From Granulosicoccus sp045106855 (GTDB lineage: Bacteria; Pseudomonadota; Gammaproteobacteria; Granulosicoccales; Granulosicoccaceae), in the NCBI GenBank assembly GCA_045106855.1, contig JBGCFI010000008.1, forward strand, positions 95,604 through 159,603: a DNA stretch of 64,000 bases, written 5' to 3'. Position numbers and translations under genes: made by a program. Shown piece after piece: positions 26,018-34,593 of this stretch (positions within the stretch are counted from its first letter, which is position 1; the number at the start of each line of letters is the position of its first letter). The notes beneath the pieces are model-generated. The model did not search any database. It saw nothing but the letters and a program-made list of their open reading frames with translations, and had not been told where the DNA came from.

Positions 26018-27034
26018 ATGCGTAGATTAAACAGACATTCGGCCAGCTACCTGCGGGGCGGCGTGCTCACTCTGGCCATGGCACTGGCCAGCTCGACATC
26101 ACAGGCGGCCGATGATCTCTCTCTGCAGCTGAAATGGGTGACTCAGGGGCAGTTCGCAGGCTATTACGTTGCACAGGATAAGGGCTTCTATGAAGAGGCC
26201 GATCTAAACGTCACCATCAAGCCCGGCGGACCGGATATCGCACCGCCTCAAGTCATCGCAGGAGGTGGTGCAGATGTCATTGTGGACTGGATGCCTTCGG
26301 CGCTGGCAAGTCGTGAAAAAGGCGTAGCGCTAGTCAATATCGCTCAACCCTTCAAACGCTCTGGCATGATGCTGACCTGCCTGAAAGAGACAGGCATAAC
26401 CTCACCGGAAGATTTCAAGGGACGTACGCTGGGAGTCTGGTTTTTTGGTAACGAGTATCCCTTCCTGAGTTGGATGTCGAGTCTGGGCATATCCACCGAA
26501 GGTGGTGAAGAGGGTGTTACCGTTCTCAAGCAGGGGTTTAACGTGGATCCTTTGCTGCAGAAGCAGGCAGATTGCATCTCGACGATGACCTACAACGAGT
26601 ACTGGCAGGTTATTGATGCAGGGATCAGTGAAGATCAACTTGTTGTGTTCAAATACGAAGATCAGGGGGTATCCACAATGGAAGACGGCCTGTACGTATT
26701 AGAGGAAAACCTCGCTGATTCTGCTTTCGTGGACAAGATGGCACGCTTTGTTGCGGCATCGATGAAAGGTTGGGAGTACGCTCGTGAAAACCCTGATGAA
26801 GCTGCAGATATTGTCCTGGAGAACGATGCAAGTGGTGCACAAACAGAAAAACATCAGCAACGCATGGTACGGGAGATCAATAAGTTGACGGAAGGCAGTG
26901 ATGGAACGCTCGATGTAGCTGACTACCAGCGTACCGTGGATACCCTTTTGTCGGGAGGCTCGGACCCTGTTATCAGTAAAGAGCCCGAGGGTGCCTGGTC
27001 ATCGATTGTGATGGACAAAGTTTCCGCTATGTAG
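26018..27034 (+). CDS. ABC transporter substrate-binding protein (NMT1/ThiY-like)
   Basis: A 338-residue periplasmic binding protein with a signal peptide (about residues 1-30, cleavage after Gln-Ala). The mature start, LQLKWVTQGQFAGYYVAQDKG, is the conserved pyrimidine-binding opening of NMT1/THI5-like proteins. The gene has a strong AGGAGA before the ATG and a 138-base leader containing a CTTGAT-N7-ATCAAG inverted repeat (25917-25935). It is the last gene of the pyrimidine block and is followed by a strong hairpin. Uracil, thymine or a dihydropyrimidine is the inferred ligand. Hydroxymethylpyrimidine is the main alternative. Confidence 0.87.
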   Translation: MRRLNRHSASYLRGGVLTLAMALASSTSQAADDLSLQLKWVTQGQFAGYYVAQDKGFYEEADLNVTIKPGGPDIAPPQVIAGGGADVIVDWMPSALASREKGVALVNIAQPFKRSGMMLTCLKETGITSPEDFKGRTLGVWFFGNEYPFLSWMSSLGISTEGGEEGVTVLKQGFNVDPLLQKQADCISTMTYNEYWQVIDAGISEDQLVVFKYEDQGVSTMEDGLYVLEENLADSAFVDKMARFVAASMKGWEYARENPDEAADIVLENDASGAQTEKHQQRMVREINKLTEGSDGTLDVADYQRTVDTLLSGGSDPVISKEPEGAWSSIVMDKVSAM

Positions 27035-27205
27035 TTATCTATCTCCAGGGTGTGCGTTCGATGAAATTCTCGTGCAATATATTTTGTATATGAGGTAATT
27101 GATCGTCGGCGGGACAGGTTGATACGCATGCGTTAGCTTTGGCTCATTGTTTGTAATTGTCGATTAAGCCGGTTGTCGGCACACTTGGTTTTTACCTGAT
27201 GGAGT

Positions 27206-27235
27206 GAAAAGGGCGTACTCTTGTATGCCCTTTTC
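27206..27235 (+). terminator. Strong hairpin ending the pyrimidine transporter operon
   Basis: GAAAAGGGCGTAC and GTATGCCCTTTTC pair over 13 positions with one G-T wobble around a TCTT loop. The downstream arm ends in TTTTCTCTT and the upstream arm begins in an A run, so it may work in both directions. It lies between the binding-protein gene and the Bcr/CflA gene. Confidence 0.7.
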
Positions 27236-27257
27236 TCTTGAATCAGCTTGCACTTTT

Positions 27258-28466
27258 ATGTCGGAATTGTCTGCAGCCAGGCCAACTATCGGGCTGGTCG
27301 TCGGTATTCTTGTACTCGCATCCAGTGTGAGCATCATGTCGACAGACATGTACACTCCGAGCTTGCCTGATCTGGCTGACTGGTTCGACACAACCCCCAC
27401 TCGCGTCAAGCTAACCATCAGCCTCAATATGCTGGCTTTTGGCCTCGCTCAGTTAATACATGGGCCTTTGTCCGATCGTTTTGGGCGTAAACCGGTGCTG
27501 ATCGTATCATCAGCATTCGTTGTTGTTTTAAGTCTTGCTTGTGGCTTGGCTCAATCCATCGATCAATTGATCGTTGCGCGCGTATTGCTGGGGCTGGCTG
27601 CTGCTGCGGAAGCGGTCATTGGTCTGGCGATCATCAAGGATTTGTACAACGAGAAAGAGCAGGTCAAAGCGCTTGCGTTGCTTGGAATGGTGATTGCGAT
27701 TACGCCTGCGGCCGCACCGATCATTGGTGGCTATTTACACGTTGCATTTGGCTGGCAAAGTAATTTTTACGTTATCAGCGCAATGGCTTTCCTATCCATG
27801 TGTGTTGTCGCCAGGTTTCTACCGGAGTCATCCACGCCAGATCCGGATGCCTTGAATCCCCGGACGCTCGCTAAAGGCTATGGGAATCTGTTAAAGAATA
27901 CGGATTTTCTCAGTCATTGCGCCATGCTTGGGGTGGCACTTGGTCTGATCTTCGTTTTTGTTACAGGTGCGCCTTTTATCCTTATCGATAAACTGGGTGT
28001 AGCTCCGGATCAGTTTGGCTACTACCAGGCCGGCATTGTGGCTTCATTCTTTTTTGGAAGCGTACTGGCATCGAGGCTGGCGGATCATTGGGAGGCAATG
28101 AGCCTGTTACGCCTGGGGGTTGTGCTTGTTCTTGCTGGCGCAATTGTCTTGTGCGTCGTCATTATCAGTAATTCCACAACACCCATGACGCTGACGGGCG
28201 CTTACATGATTATTACGTTTGGAATGGGGCCGCTGTTCGCCGTTGCACCTAGTCGGGCACTTCGTTCAATTGAAGGGCAAGCGGGTACCGCATCAGCATT
28301 GTTGAGTGGTATTGAACAGACCATGGCGGGAATGGCCGCAGTAATGATCAGCGTACTGCATGATGGAACCGCTCGTCCGATGGCGTTGGTTACCGTATTC
28401 CTTGGCCTGCTACTTATCAGTTTGTTCGTGCGATCAAGAATTGAGGATCGCTTGAGAGAGGTTTGA
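27258..28466 (+). CDS. Bcr/CflA-family MFS drug-resistance-type exporter
   Basis: A 402-residue, 12-helix major-facilitator protein. STDMYTPSLPDLADWF after TM1, the LIHGPLSDRFGRKPVL loop between TM2 and TM3, and the later LGMVIAITPAAAPIIGGYL segment are typical of Bcr/CflA drug/H+ antiporters. Upstream in-frame GTG 27204 and ATG 27225 fall before or inside the terminator hairpin, so ATG 27258 is the preferred start, although no good Shine-Dalgarno sequence precedes it. The substrate is unknown. Bicyclomycin, chloramphenicol or peptide export are typical of the family. It is probably a separate transcription unit from the pyrimidine genes. Confidence 0.85.
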   Translation: MSELSAARPTIGLVVGILVLASSVSIMSTDMYTPSLPDLADWFDTTPTRVKLTISLNMLAFGLAQLIHGPLSDRFGRKPVLIVSSAFVVVLSLACGLAQSIDQLIVARVLLGLAAAAEAVIGLAIIKDLYNEKEQVKALALLGMVIAITPAAAPIIGGYLHVAFGWQSNFYVISAMAFLSMCVVARFLPESSTPDPDALNPRTLAKGYGNLLKNTDFLSHCAMLGVALGLIFVFVTGAPFILIDKLGVAPDQFGYYQAGIVASFFFGSVLASRLADHWEAMSLLRLGVVLVLAGAIVLCVVIISNSTTPMTLTGAYMIITFGMGPLFAVAPSRALRSIEGQAGTASALLSGIEQTMAGMAAVMISVLHDGTARPMALVTVFLGLLLISLFVRSRIEDRLREV

Positions 28467-28526
28467 AAAGAGAGTGACTGGTTCGCGTGTTTTAGTCAGC
28501 TTGTTTGTATGAGTTACTGATAGAGG

Positions 28527-28558
28527 CTCTCTGCCTCAACGAGCGTCGAAGCAGAGAG
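28527..28558. terminator. Inverted repeat between convergent genes
   Basis: CTCTCTGC (28527-28534) and GCAGAGAG (28551-28558) form a perfect 8-bp stem with a 16-base loop. It lies between the converging MFS and outer-membrane genes, where a two-way terminator is expected. There is no T tract on the + strand, so confidence is moderate. Confidence 0.45.
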
Positions 28559-28607
28559 TGCTAATACGAGTCAAATTCCGTACTGGTAGGTTTTTTCAGT
28601 TTGCGGG

Positions 28608-29273
28608 CTACTGAATTCCGAAGCGATAGCCGACACCAAAAATGAACTCGTCGATGAGATCTGCGCCAGCATAGAGCGTACCCGGACCCATAGGAAGATA
28701 GACACCGCCACCCAGTTGCAATTCGATTTCGCTTTCCGAGCCACCACCAAAAACACCAAAGACTGTGTTTATTCTGGGAACATCGACGGTTAACCGTGTA
28801 AAGCCCACATTGGCGTACCAGTTCATGCCGTTATCAGGATTGAAAGCTGTCTTGGGACTAACAAGCAAGGCGGCACCAATGGCGCTGGTATCGAGATCGA
28901 AACCGCCGCTGTCCAATGTGGCCGTGTGATAACTTGCCTGGATAGCGACATCTTTGTCACCAAAGAAAGATACCGAATCACTCATGTTTGGCAGATAGTA
29001 AAACAAGCCGGCGCCGAAAGCAGTGCCGTCAGGTCCATTTAATTCCGCAAGACCGAAGTCGCCATAGACAGTTAGTGATTCGTTAACACCATAATTGATT
29101 CGTGCACCGATATTTTGATAGTCCCCACCGGTTGTGAACGATCCTTCTACCGATAGTTGTGGATTGTTTGCCGGATTGGCTGAGCGACCACTGAGAGTGC
29201 CCCAAAAATCAGCGTGAGCCGAGAAACTAACGCCTAGCAGCCCGGCTACCAGCGCAATTCTCATTAGCTTCAT
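28608..29273 (-). CDS. Small outer-membrane beta-barrel-like protein, unknown function
   Basis: A 221-residue exported protein. The start at 29273 is supported by GGAGAAG a few bases upstream. A frame start at 29297 is less likely. The signal peptide is residues 1-21, with cleavage at AHA before Asp-Phe-Trp. The mature part alternates polar and hydrophobic residues in short strands (for example SLTVYGDFGLAELN, NWYANVGFTRLTVD) and ends in VGYRFGIQ. This is the pattern of a small outer-membrane barrel of about eight strands, although the C-terminal residue is Gln and not the usual Phe. No family name can be assigned with confidence. Confidence 0.7.
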   Translation of the reverse strand: MKLMRIALVAGLLGVSFSAHADFWGTLSGRSANPANNPQLSVEGSFTTGGDYQNIGARINYGVNESLTVYGDFGLAELNGPDGTAFGAGLFYYLPNMSDSVSFFGDKDVAIQASYHTATLDSGGFDLDTSAIGAALLVSPKTAFNPDNGMNWYANVGFTRLTVDVPRINTVFGVFGGGSESEIELQLGGGVYLPMGPGTLYAGADLIDEFIFGVGYRFGIQ

Positions 29274-29388
29274 TTTTCTTCTCCGTATGTTTTGCATTAT
29301 TGATGATATGAAATTATGTTCTTACCACACCGTAAGAGTATACACGGGTGATGTAACTTCTCTCGCGCTGCGAGTTTCTACCAAGGTC

Positions 29389-30309
29389 TTAATATTCCTT
29401 GTTATTGCCACTTGCAAAACGCTCCATAAGTGCTATGCAGATAGCGCCCAATATCATCAGGCTTATTGCTATCCAGGTATGGATATCCTGCAGGGCAGGT
29501 ACAAACCATTCGTAGCGAGTGATGATTTCCCGGGCAGTTTTTCCGTCGCGTTCAACGGTTTCAACGATGGCTTTTTTCCACGGCCATATTACAACCAGTG
29601 ATCCGACCACAAAGCCTGTCATCAATGCCAGAGTCTGGTCGGAATAACGTTTGAACACCCAGGAAAGAATATGGGAAAACGCAATCAGACCAAATGCGCA
29701 TCCCAGTGCCAGCGGGATGAGAACGGCTAACGTGAATGAACTGATTGCTCCAAGCACTAATGCATAGTTACCCATGAGAATGAGCACGAATGAGCCTGAA
29801 AGACCTGGCAGTATCATGCTACTTATGGCGATAACTCCACACAGAAAAACATACAGCACTCCATCATTTTCAGATGCTGGTGCAAGTGTTGCGATCGCCA
29901 CCGCGACTGCGGTGCCCAGCAGCAATGACACGATCGTGGAAAACTTCCAGCTGCGAACGCCGCGTGCAACATAGGCGATGGAAAGTAGAATCAGGCCAAA
30001 GAAAAAAGCCATGGTGAACTGTTCATATCGCTCCAGCAGAAATTCAAAAAGCCTGGCGAGTGTCACAATACTGAGACCAACGCCACCCAGTAGAGTGACA
30101 AGCCACAATCCGTCTACATGTTTCCATGCTGCCCTGACATTGCCATGCCGTAACATATTAAGAGCGGTGAGATCACATTGCTTTATAGCGTTGATTAAAC
30201 GTTCATAGATACCGGTTATCAGTGCGATCGTGCCACCGGAGACTCCCGGTATGACGTTGGCAGCCCCCATGGCCAGGCCTTTGAGGAACAGGACTATCTG
30301 TGGATTCAT
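29389..30309 (-). CDS. DUF368-family (PopT-like) polyprenyl-phosphate transporter
   Basis: A 306-residue protein with about eight to ten transmembrane helices. The N-terminal GLAMGAANVIPGVSGGTIALITGIYERLI block is the DUF368 signature, and an internal repeat (SSMILPGLSGSFVLILMGNY) matches the second half. DUF368 proteins (PopT) have recently been shown to recycle undecaprenyl phosphate across the membrane for cell-wall and surface-polymer synthesis, as an alternative to DedA-family UptA. The start overlaps the stop of the upstream phosphoribosyltransferase gene as ATGA, so translation is coupled. Confidence 0.88.
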   Translation of the reverse strand: MNPQIVLFLKGLAMGAANVIPGVSGGTIALITGIYERLINAIKQCDLTALNMLRHGNVRAAWKHVDGLWLVTLLGGVGLSIVTLARLFEFLLERYEQFTMAFFFGLILLSIAYVARGVRSWKFSTIVSLLLGTAVAVAIATLAPASENDGVLYVFLCGVIAISSMILPGLSGSFVLILMGNYALVLGAISSFTLAVLIPLALGCAFGLIAFSHILSWVFKRYSDQTLALMTGFVVGSLVVIWPWKKAIVETVERDGKTAREIITRYEWFVPALQDIHTWIAISLMILGAICIALMERFASGNNKEY

Positions 30310-30899
30310 TCTGAAGGTGTGTCGTCAAGGCTGTCCAGAATTGGCAGCATCCAGGGTTTGTTCGCAACTATTTCATCACGAGTGAGTCCGCTAAGTTCAT
30401 AGGGCATAACTAACCATTGATCGGTAGTATGCAAGTAGAAATCCGGTTTGATATCAGTGCGGTTGTTTTTGGGTTTGTACCATGGCACGGCAATACGAAC
30501 CTGCTCAGGCATATTATTCTTCAGGCGGTACCGCAACCGGCTTAGTACTGCACTGGCGGTTAATCCCGAGCTGAAAACATCATCAACAATCAGCAGTCCA
30601 TCATCATGATTCACGGTCTCCAGCAAGTACTGGGTTCCATGAATACGTATTTCTTCCTGAGGGTTGTCAACCATTTGCTGGTAGGTGTTCAGTCCGCGAT
30701 AGGAGGTTCTGATAGAGATGTGGTCGGTCGGGAAGTCAAGATACTGCAGGCATTCCTGCACAGCTATTCCTACAACACTGCCGCCTCGCCAGAGGCCGAC
30801 GATAAACGTCGGACGAAAACCGCTTTCCGCTATCTGCACACCCAGCCTGTATGCGTCGTGTAGAAGATCAGTCTCAGTAACGTAGTGTTTATCTTGCAA
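30306..30899 (-). CDS. Phosphoribosyltransferase-domain protein
   Basis: A 197-residue type I PRTase-fold protein. The PRPP-binding motif is LLIVDDVFSSGLT, and the N-terminal half carries FIVGLWRGGSVVGIAVQE. No identity to a named purine or pyrimidine enzyme is clear; the hood differs from Hpt, Upp and PyrR. The start is a TTG at 30899 with GGA upstream, which lines up with the ATG of the paralogue at 31200 when the two proteins are compared. It is coupled to the DUF368 gene. With its divergent paralogue it may salvage a base or recognise PRPP. Confidence 0.8.
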   Translation of the reverse strand: MQDKHYVTETDLLHDAYRLGVQIAESGFRPTFIVGLWRGGSVVGIAVQECLQYLDFPTDHISIRTSYRGLNTYQQMVDNPQEEIRIHGTQYLLETVNHDDGLLIVDDVFSSGLTASAVLSRLRYRLKNNMPEQVRIAVPWYKPKNNRTDIKPDFYLHTTDQWLVMPYELSGLTRDEIVANKPWMLPILDSLDDTPSE

Positions 30900-31199
30900 A
30901 GCAAATCCAGGGGAGGGTGGGTAAGGTAATTTCGAGCGATAACGAACGCATACCTGCGTAAATTCACCAATGAGCGCTTATTATAGTATTTCCTGAAATG
31001 TTCAATTTTATAATTGTCAGGATTTGACCGGAACGCCCGCATAGATCAGTCGAGCACCTGCGCATACTCAGGGAAGACAGTGAGAAGACGTGACGTTCGC
31101 CACAATGGCGACGGTCGTGAACAATGCGGACGGTTGCGGGCAAAATTGAATTTAGTGCGACAATAACCAAATGTAACAATAGCCCGGATAACCCGTCCA

Positions 31200-31766
31200 A
31201 TGAAGAAATACTATCTGGATACACAGCAGCTTCTGGAGGATTCTTTCCGGTTGGCGGCGATGGTCTATAAAAGCGGATTCCGCCCGAGTTTTATTGTGGC
31301 GGTCTGGCGTGGTGGAGCACCGATGGGCATTGCCATGCAAGAATTGCTAGCGTACCGAGGTGTCAATTCTGATCACATTACGGTGAGAACCTCGTCTTAT
31401 CAAGGCATCGATCAGCAAGAACGAAACGTGCAGGTTTTTAGTATGAATTACCTGGTCAAGAAGCTATGTGCCGACGATCGCTTGCTCATTGTGGATGATG
31501 TTTACGATTCTGGAAGAAGTATCGAGGCGATCATTGAAACTTTGGGAAACAAGACACGCCGTAATCTTCCGTCAGACATAAGGATTGCGGTTCCATACTA
31601 CAAGCCAACGCGAAACCAGACAGAACGTGTTCCGGATTATTACCTGCATGAAACAGATGCATGGCTTAAATTTCCTCATTCACTTGAAGGGCTGAGTATG
31701 GATGAGGTTAAGCATAGTCGCGCAGAACTGGCCAAAATATTGTCGGAGTATTCAGGCTTGCAATAG
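31200..31766 (+). CDS. Phosphoribosyltransferase-domain protein, divergent paralogue
   Basis: A 188-residue PRTase-fold protein clearly homologous to the one on the opposite strand: both share the order DLL-DxxRL, SGFRPxFIVxxWRGG, DHIxxRTS, LLIVDDVxxSG, IRIAVPxYKP and an aromatic DAWLKFP/DQWLVMP segment. The PRPP loop here is LLIVDDVYDSGRS, closer to the classic form than in its partner. The 300-base region between the two start codons should hold both promoters. Two adjacent but diverged copies suggest subunits of a hetero-oligomer or two substrate specificities. Confidence 0.8.
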   Translation: MKKYYLDTQQLLEDSFRLAAMVYKSGFRPSFIVAVWRGGAPMGIAMQELLAYRGVNSDHITVRTSSYQGIDQQERNVQVFSMNYLVKKLCADDRLLIVDDVYDSGRSIEAIIETLGNKTRRNLPSDIRIAVPYYKPTRNQTERVPDYYLHETDAWLKFPHSLEGLSMDEVKHSRAELAKILSEYSGLQ

Positions 31767-31941
31767 TGAATTTTTAAGCTTTGTTGCTGCAAATGTAACG
31801 GTTATCTAACAGGTTTATTGGGTCGTTTACGAGTTTTTTTGTATCCTTGTGTGACAATGAAATGACTGAGTCACAAGTTTTGGTAATGCTCTGGCAGGGC
31901 AACTTCTGACAAGGTAGTATTCGCGTGTCGGCTCGAAACCC

Positions 31942-32508
31942 ATGTCTTTGCTGCATCGGTTTCGTGGCAACGTTCAAGGCTCAACAAGATGGCGCTTCTT
32001 TACCTCAATGACTGTCAGTACCAAACATAATTCCAAGGCAGATATCGTCGCGCTGCCCCTCATGCGCCAAGCTTCGACCGGAACGTCAGTAGCTTTGCGC
32101 TCGCGTGGCAGTTGCAGCAACCCCGGGCATTCCGCAGCACTCCTATCCTTACGTGAGCATCTGAGTTTCAAGGCTTCGATCGGTATCAACGATTTCGCTT
32201 TTATAGCGCAAAGTTATTCGCCTCAAGTGGCGGATAAAATCATGGCCACTATCCGAGAGCTACTCGATCGCGAGTTTGGTTATTTACGCGTCTATCGGCG
32301 ACATCAGGTTTTCGTTGTACGCCATCACAGTATGGAGTCTCTGATTGCGGGCTTGCTCACCGTTCAATTCCACAGCTGCCAGATACCCTTGCCAGTAACA
32401 CGTGATGGCAACGGCATCAGTGATTTGTGCGGTGTTCCCCTGTCATGGGGAGTGGGCCGGTCCCAGGCTGAGGCGGAGAGCGAGCGTCAACGTAAGCTAA
32501 GTGGCTGA
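31942..32508 (+). CDS. Small protein with a degenerate GGDEF-like domain
   Basis: A 188-residue protein not clearly recognised. From about residue 70 the pattern resembles a GGDEF domain: an INDF...ADKIMATIRELL helix pair where active enzymes have a Phe-x-x-Ile-Asn-Asp...Gly-Asp-x-Leu-Leu segment, YRRHQVF in place of RxGGDEF, and a closing LSWGVGRSQAEAE like the SIG...A helix. All catalytic residues are gone, so if the match is right it would be a non-catalytic nucleotide sensor or scaffold. ATG 31942 and ATG 32008 are both possible starts, and neither has a strong Shine-Dalgarno sequence. It is monocistronic. Confidence 0.5.
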   Translation: MSLLHRFRGNVQGSTRWRFFTSMTVSTKHNSKADIVALPLMRQASTGTSVALRSRGSCSNPGHSAALLSLREHLSFKASIGINDFAFIAQSYSPQVADKIMATIRELLDREFGYLRVYRRHQVFVVRHHSMESLIAGLLTVQFHSCQIPLPVTRDGNGISDLCGVPLSWGVGRSQAEAESERQRKLSG

Positions 32509-32572
32509 AGAGCCCTGGCGATGTTTTGCAATAAATTGCTCACTTGAGTTTTATGATCAAGTTCGAACTTGA

Positions 32573-33400
32573 TCAGCCTTCGTGTCTTGATCGCAAGTTA
32601 CGCTCGAACCGTCTGAGAAGTAACGAAAGAACGATGGTTGTGATCAGATACACATAGGCTACGACGTTATAGGTTTCCATGAATCGAAACGAGCCCGCAG
32701 CGTAGATCTTGCCAAGCTGAGTCACATCAGCAACACCTAGAACGGATACCAGCGCAGAATCCTTGATCATGGCAATGAAGTCATTCCCCAGTGGTGGCAG
32801 GATTGTGCGGATCGCCTGAGGAAATATTACAAATCTGAATCGACTCCAGTCTGACAAGCCGAGCGATTGCGCTGCCTCTTTCTGGCCAGGCCCGACGGCT
32901 TGAATGCCCGCCCTGAATACTTCTGCAATGAAAGCAGAATAGCCCAGCGTCAGTGCGAGAATCGCGCGCCACATGAGTGAAATATCGCGGGTTCTTATGG
33001 GTTCTTCCAGCACTGGAGCAAGCACCACATTAAGCGCTTCAACCAGAAGTGGAGCACCAACGAACGCGATATAGAAAAGCAGCACCAGCATTGGAATGCC
33101 GCGCATTATTTCTATGTAAAACCGTGCAAGCTGTCGCAGCAGCAAGTACGGGGAAAGAGCGGCCATAGCCAGCAATAGTCCCAGCATGCTGGCCAGTGAA
33201 AATGCGGTAACTGTGACAAAGGCGGTAACGCCGATGCCTTTTACCAGTATGGCAAACACCTCTGAGTAAAGCTCGTCAGAGATAATCCGATAACCCAGCC
33301 ACAAACCGATAAGGACAGTGACTAAGAGCCACCAGGGAAAGTCTTCGGCTGATTCGTGCGTTGCCTGTTTGTCGATGTTATCCACACGACATGATGGCAT
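32573..33400 (-). CDS. Polar amino-acid ABC transporter permease
   Basis: A 275-residue permease of the His/Glu/Gln/Arg (HisM/GlnP) family. GIGVTAFVTVTAF starts the conserved core. The EIMRGIPMLVLLFYI segment and the EAAQSLGLSDWSRFRFVIFPQAIRTILPPLGNDFIAMIKDSAL coupling loop (quoted in part here as family hallmarks) are textbook. The N-terminus has an extra hydrophilic stretch. It follows its binding-protein gene by 17 bases. No ATPase gene lies beside it, so the ATP-binding subunit must be encoded elsewhere or shared with another system. Confidence 0.88.
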   Translation of the reverse strand: MPSCRVDNIDKQATHESAEDFPWWLLVTVLIGLWLGYRIISDELYSEVFAILVKGIGVTAFVTVTAFSLASMLGLLLAMAALSPYLLLRQLARFYIEIMRGIPMLVLLFYIAFVGAPLLVEALNVVLAPVLEEPIRTRDISLMWRAILALTLGYSAFIAEVFRAGIQAVGPGQKEAAQSLGLSDWSRFRFVIFPQAIRTILPPLGNDFIAMIKDSALVSVLGVADVTQLGKIYAAGSFRFMETYNVVAYVYLITTIVLSLLLRRFERNLRSRHEG

Positions 33401-33417
33401 AGGTACTTTTTGTTTCG

Positions 33418-34242
33418 CTACTGCCCCATTTTGTATTCTAGAAACCAGCGTGTATTCAAGGCCTCCAGAGTGCCGTCGGTACGCATGCTGTCCAGTCCGG
33501 CGTTGAAAGGGCCGACCAGATCAGAACCTTTGGGGAAAATGAAGCCAAAGTCCTCTGATCCCATGGCGTTGCCGACGAGTTTGAATGCGCCTGGATTCGC
33601 GTCTACATAGCCAGCCCCGGCAGTTCCGTCAGTGAGGACCAGGTCGACATCACCAGAGCGCAAAGCCTGAACAGAAGCCCCGAAGGTCTCGAATAGCTTT
33701 ATTCTTGGATTGGCTTCATCGCCATCGAGAACTTCATAGACGGCGGTATAAAATGGAGTCGTACCTGCTTGCGCGCCGATGAGGCCATCCTTGATAGCCG
33801 CAAACTCCTCAGGCGTGGAGAACCTTTCTTCATCAGCCTTAACCAGCATGAACATTTCTGATCTCATGTAAGGTGCTGAAAAGTCAACTTTTTCACGACG
33901 GTCATCACGTATCGTAATGCCGGTCATCCCGACATCATACTGTCCCTCGCTAACGGCCGGAATCATTGCATCCCAGCTGGTGTTTTCTATGACGGGCTCA
34001 AAATTAAGTCGAGCAGCAAGTTCATTCATCGCGTCATATTCCCAACCCATGGCTTCACCGGTTTTCGGATTGACAAACTGCAAGGGGGGGTAGGCATTTT
34101 CAGTTGCCACAATAACGTTTCGGCCTTGAAGATCTGGTAGATCGGCGGCGTAGCTAAACCCTGTCCACATACTGGCAGCGACCACGGCCAGACACGTGGC
34201 TCGCCTCAACCGGGAAAAGGTACCAGATACAACCTGATTCAT
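33418..34242 (-). CDS. Amino-acid ABC transporter substrate-binding protein
   Basis: A 274-residue periplasmic binding protein (SBP_bac_3 family). The signal peptide spans about residues 1-32, with cleavage after YA before Ala-Asp. Family motifs are ATENAYPPLQF, GWEYDAMNELAARL, YDVGMTGITIRDDR and VDFSAPYM, with an acidic PKGSDLVGPFNAGLD near the end. CAGGAG precedes the ATG. The ligand is probably a polar amino acid. Its permease lies immediately downstream. Confidence 0.9.
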   Translation of the reverse strand: MNQVVSGTFSRLRRATCLAVVAASMWTGFSYAADLPDLQGRNVIVATENAYPPLQFVNPKTGEAMGWEYDAMNELAARLNFEPVIENTSWDAMIPAVSEGQYDVGMTGITIRDDRREKVDFSAPYMRSEMFMLVKADEERFSTPEEFAAIKDGLIGAQAGTTPFYTAVYEVLDGDEANPRIKLFETFGASVQALRSGDVDLVLTDGTAGAGYVDANPGAFKLVGNAMGSEDFGFIFPKGSDLVGPFNAGLDSMRTDGTLEALNTRWFLEYKMGQ

Positions 34243-34374
34243 CCGTAACTCCTGAAAATTCCATTGGAGCAGCCATTGTCGTAAAGCTTCACGCCAGAAG
34301 CAAGCATGTCAGATGGATTGTCAGCAATATAGTGGCGCATTCCACTAACGAAAATATAAACTGTCAATATAACG

Positions 34375-34593
34375 TCATAGTATGTTCAGGGCTTCGTTGG
34401 CCAGATAGGCAATACTGCACACTATGAGACCGACGCTCCAGGTTTTCATCCAAAGGATATTGCCGTGCCTTCCTGCTGCGAACAATATAGCTCCGATAAC
34501 AACGGACATCCACATCGTCAGGGTCAGCATGTCGTGCATAGACTCGCCGTATGGAATATCGGTATTCGGTGGTGCGTTTTCCGGATATCTCAT
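34375..34593 (-). CDS. Small two-helix membrane protein, unknown
   Basis: A 72-residue frame whose ATG overlaps the stop of the upstream PPOX-family gene (ATGA), the arrangement of a translationally coupled gene. It has a polar N-terminus and two hydrophobic helices (about 24-41 and 50-67) separated by a short GRHGNILWMKTW loop. No family is recognised. The coupling and clean two-helix layout argue that it is real and not a chance frame. A membrane anchor or accessory for the PPOX protein is possible. Confidence 0.5.
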   Translation of the reverse strand: MRYPENAPPNTDIPYGESMHDMLTLTMWMSVVIGAILFAAGRHGNILWMKTWSVGLIVCSIAYLANEALNIL

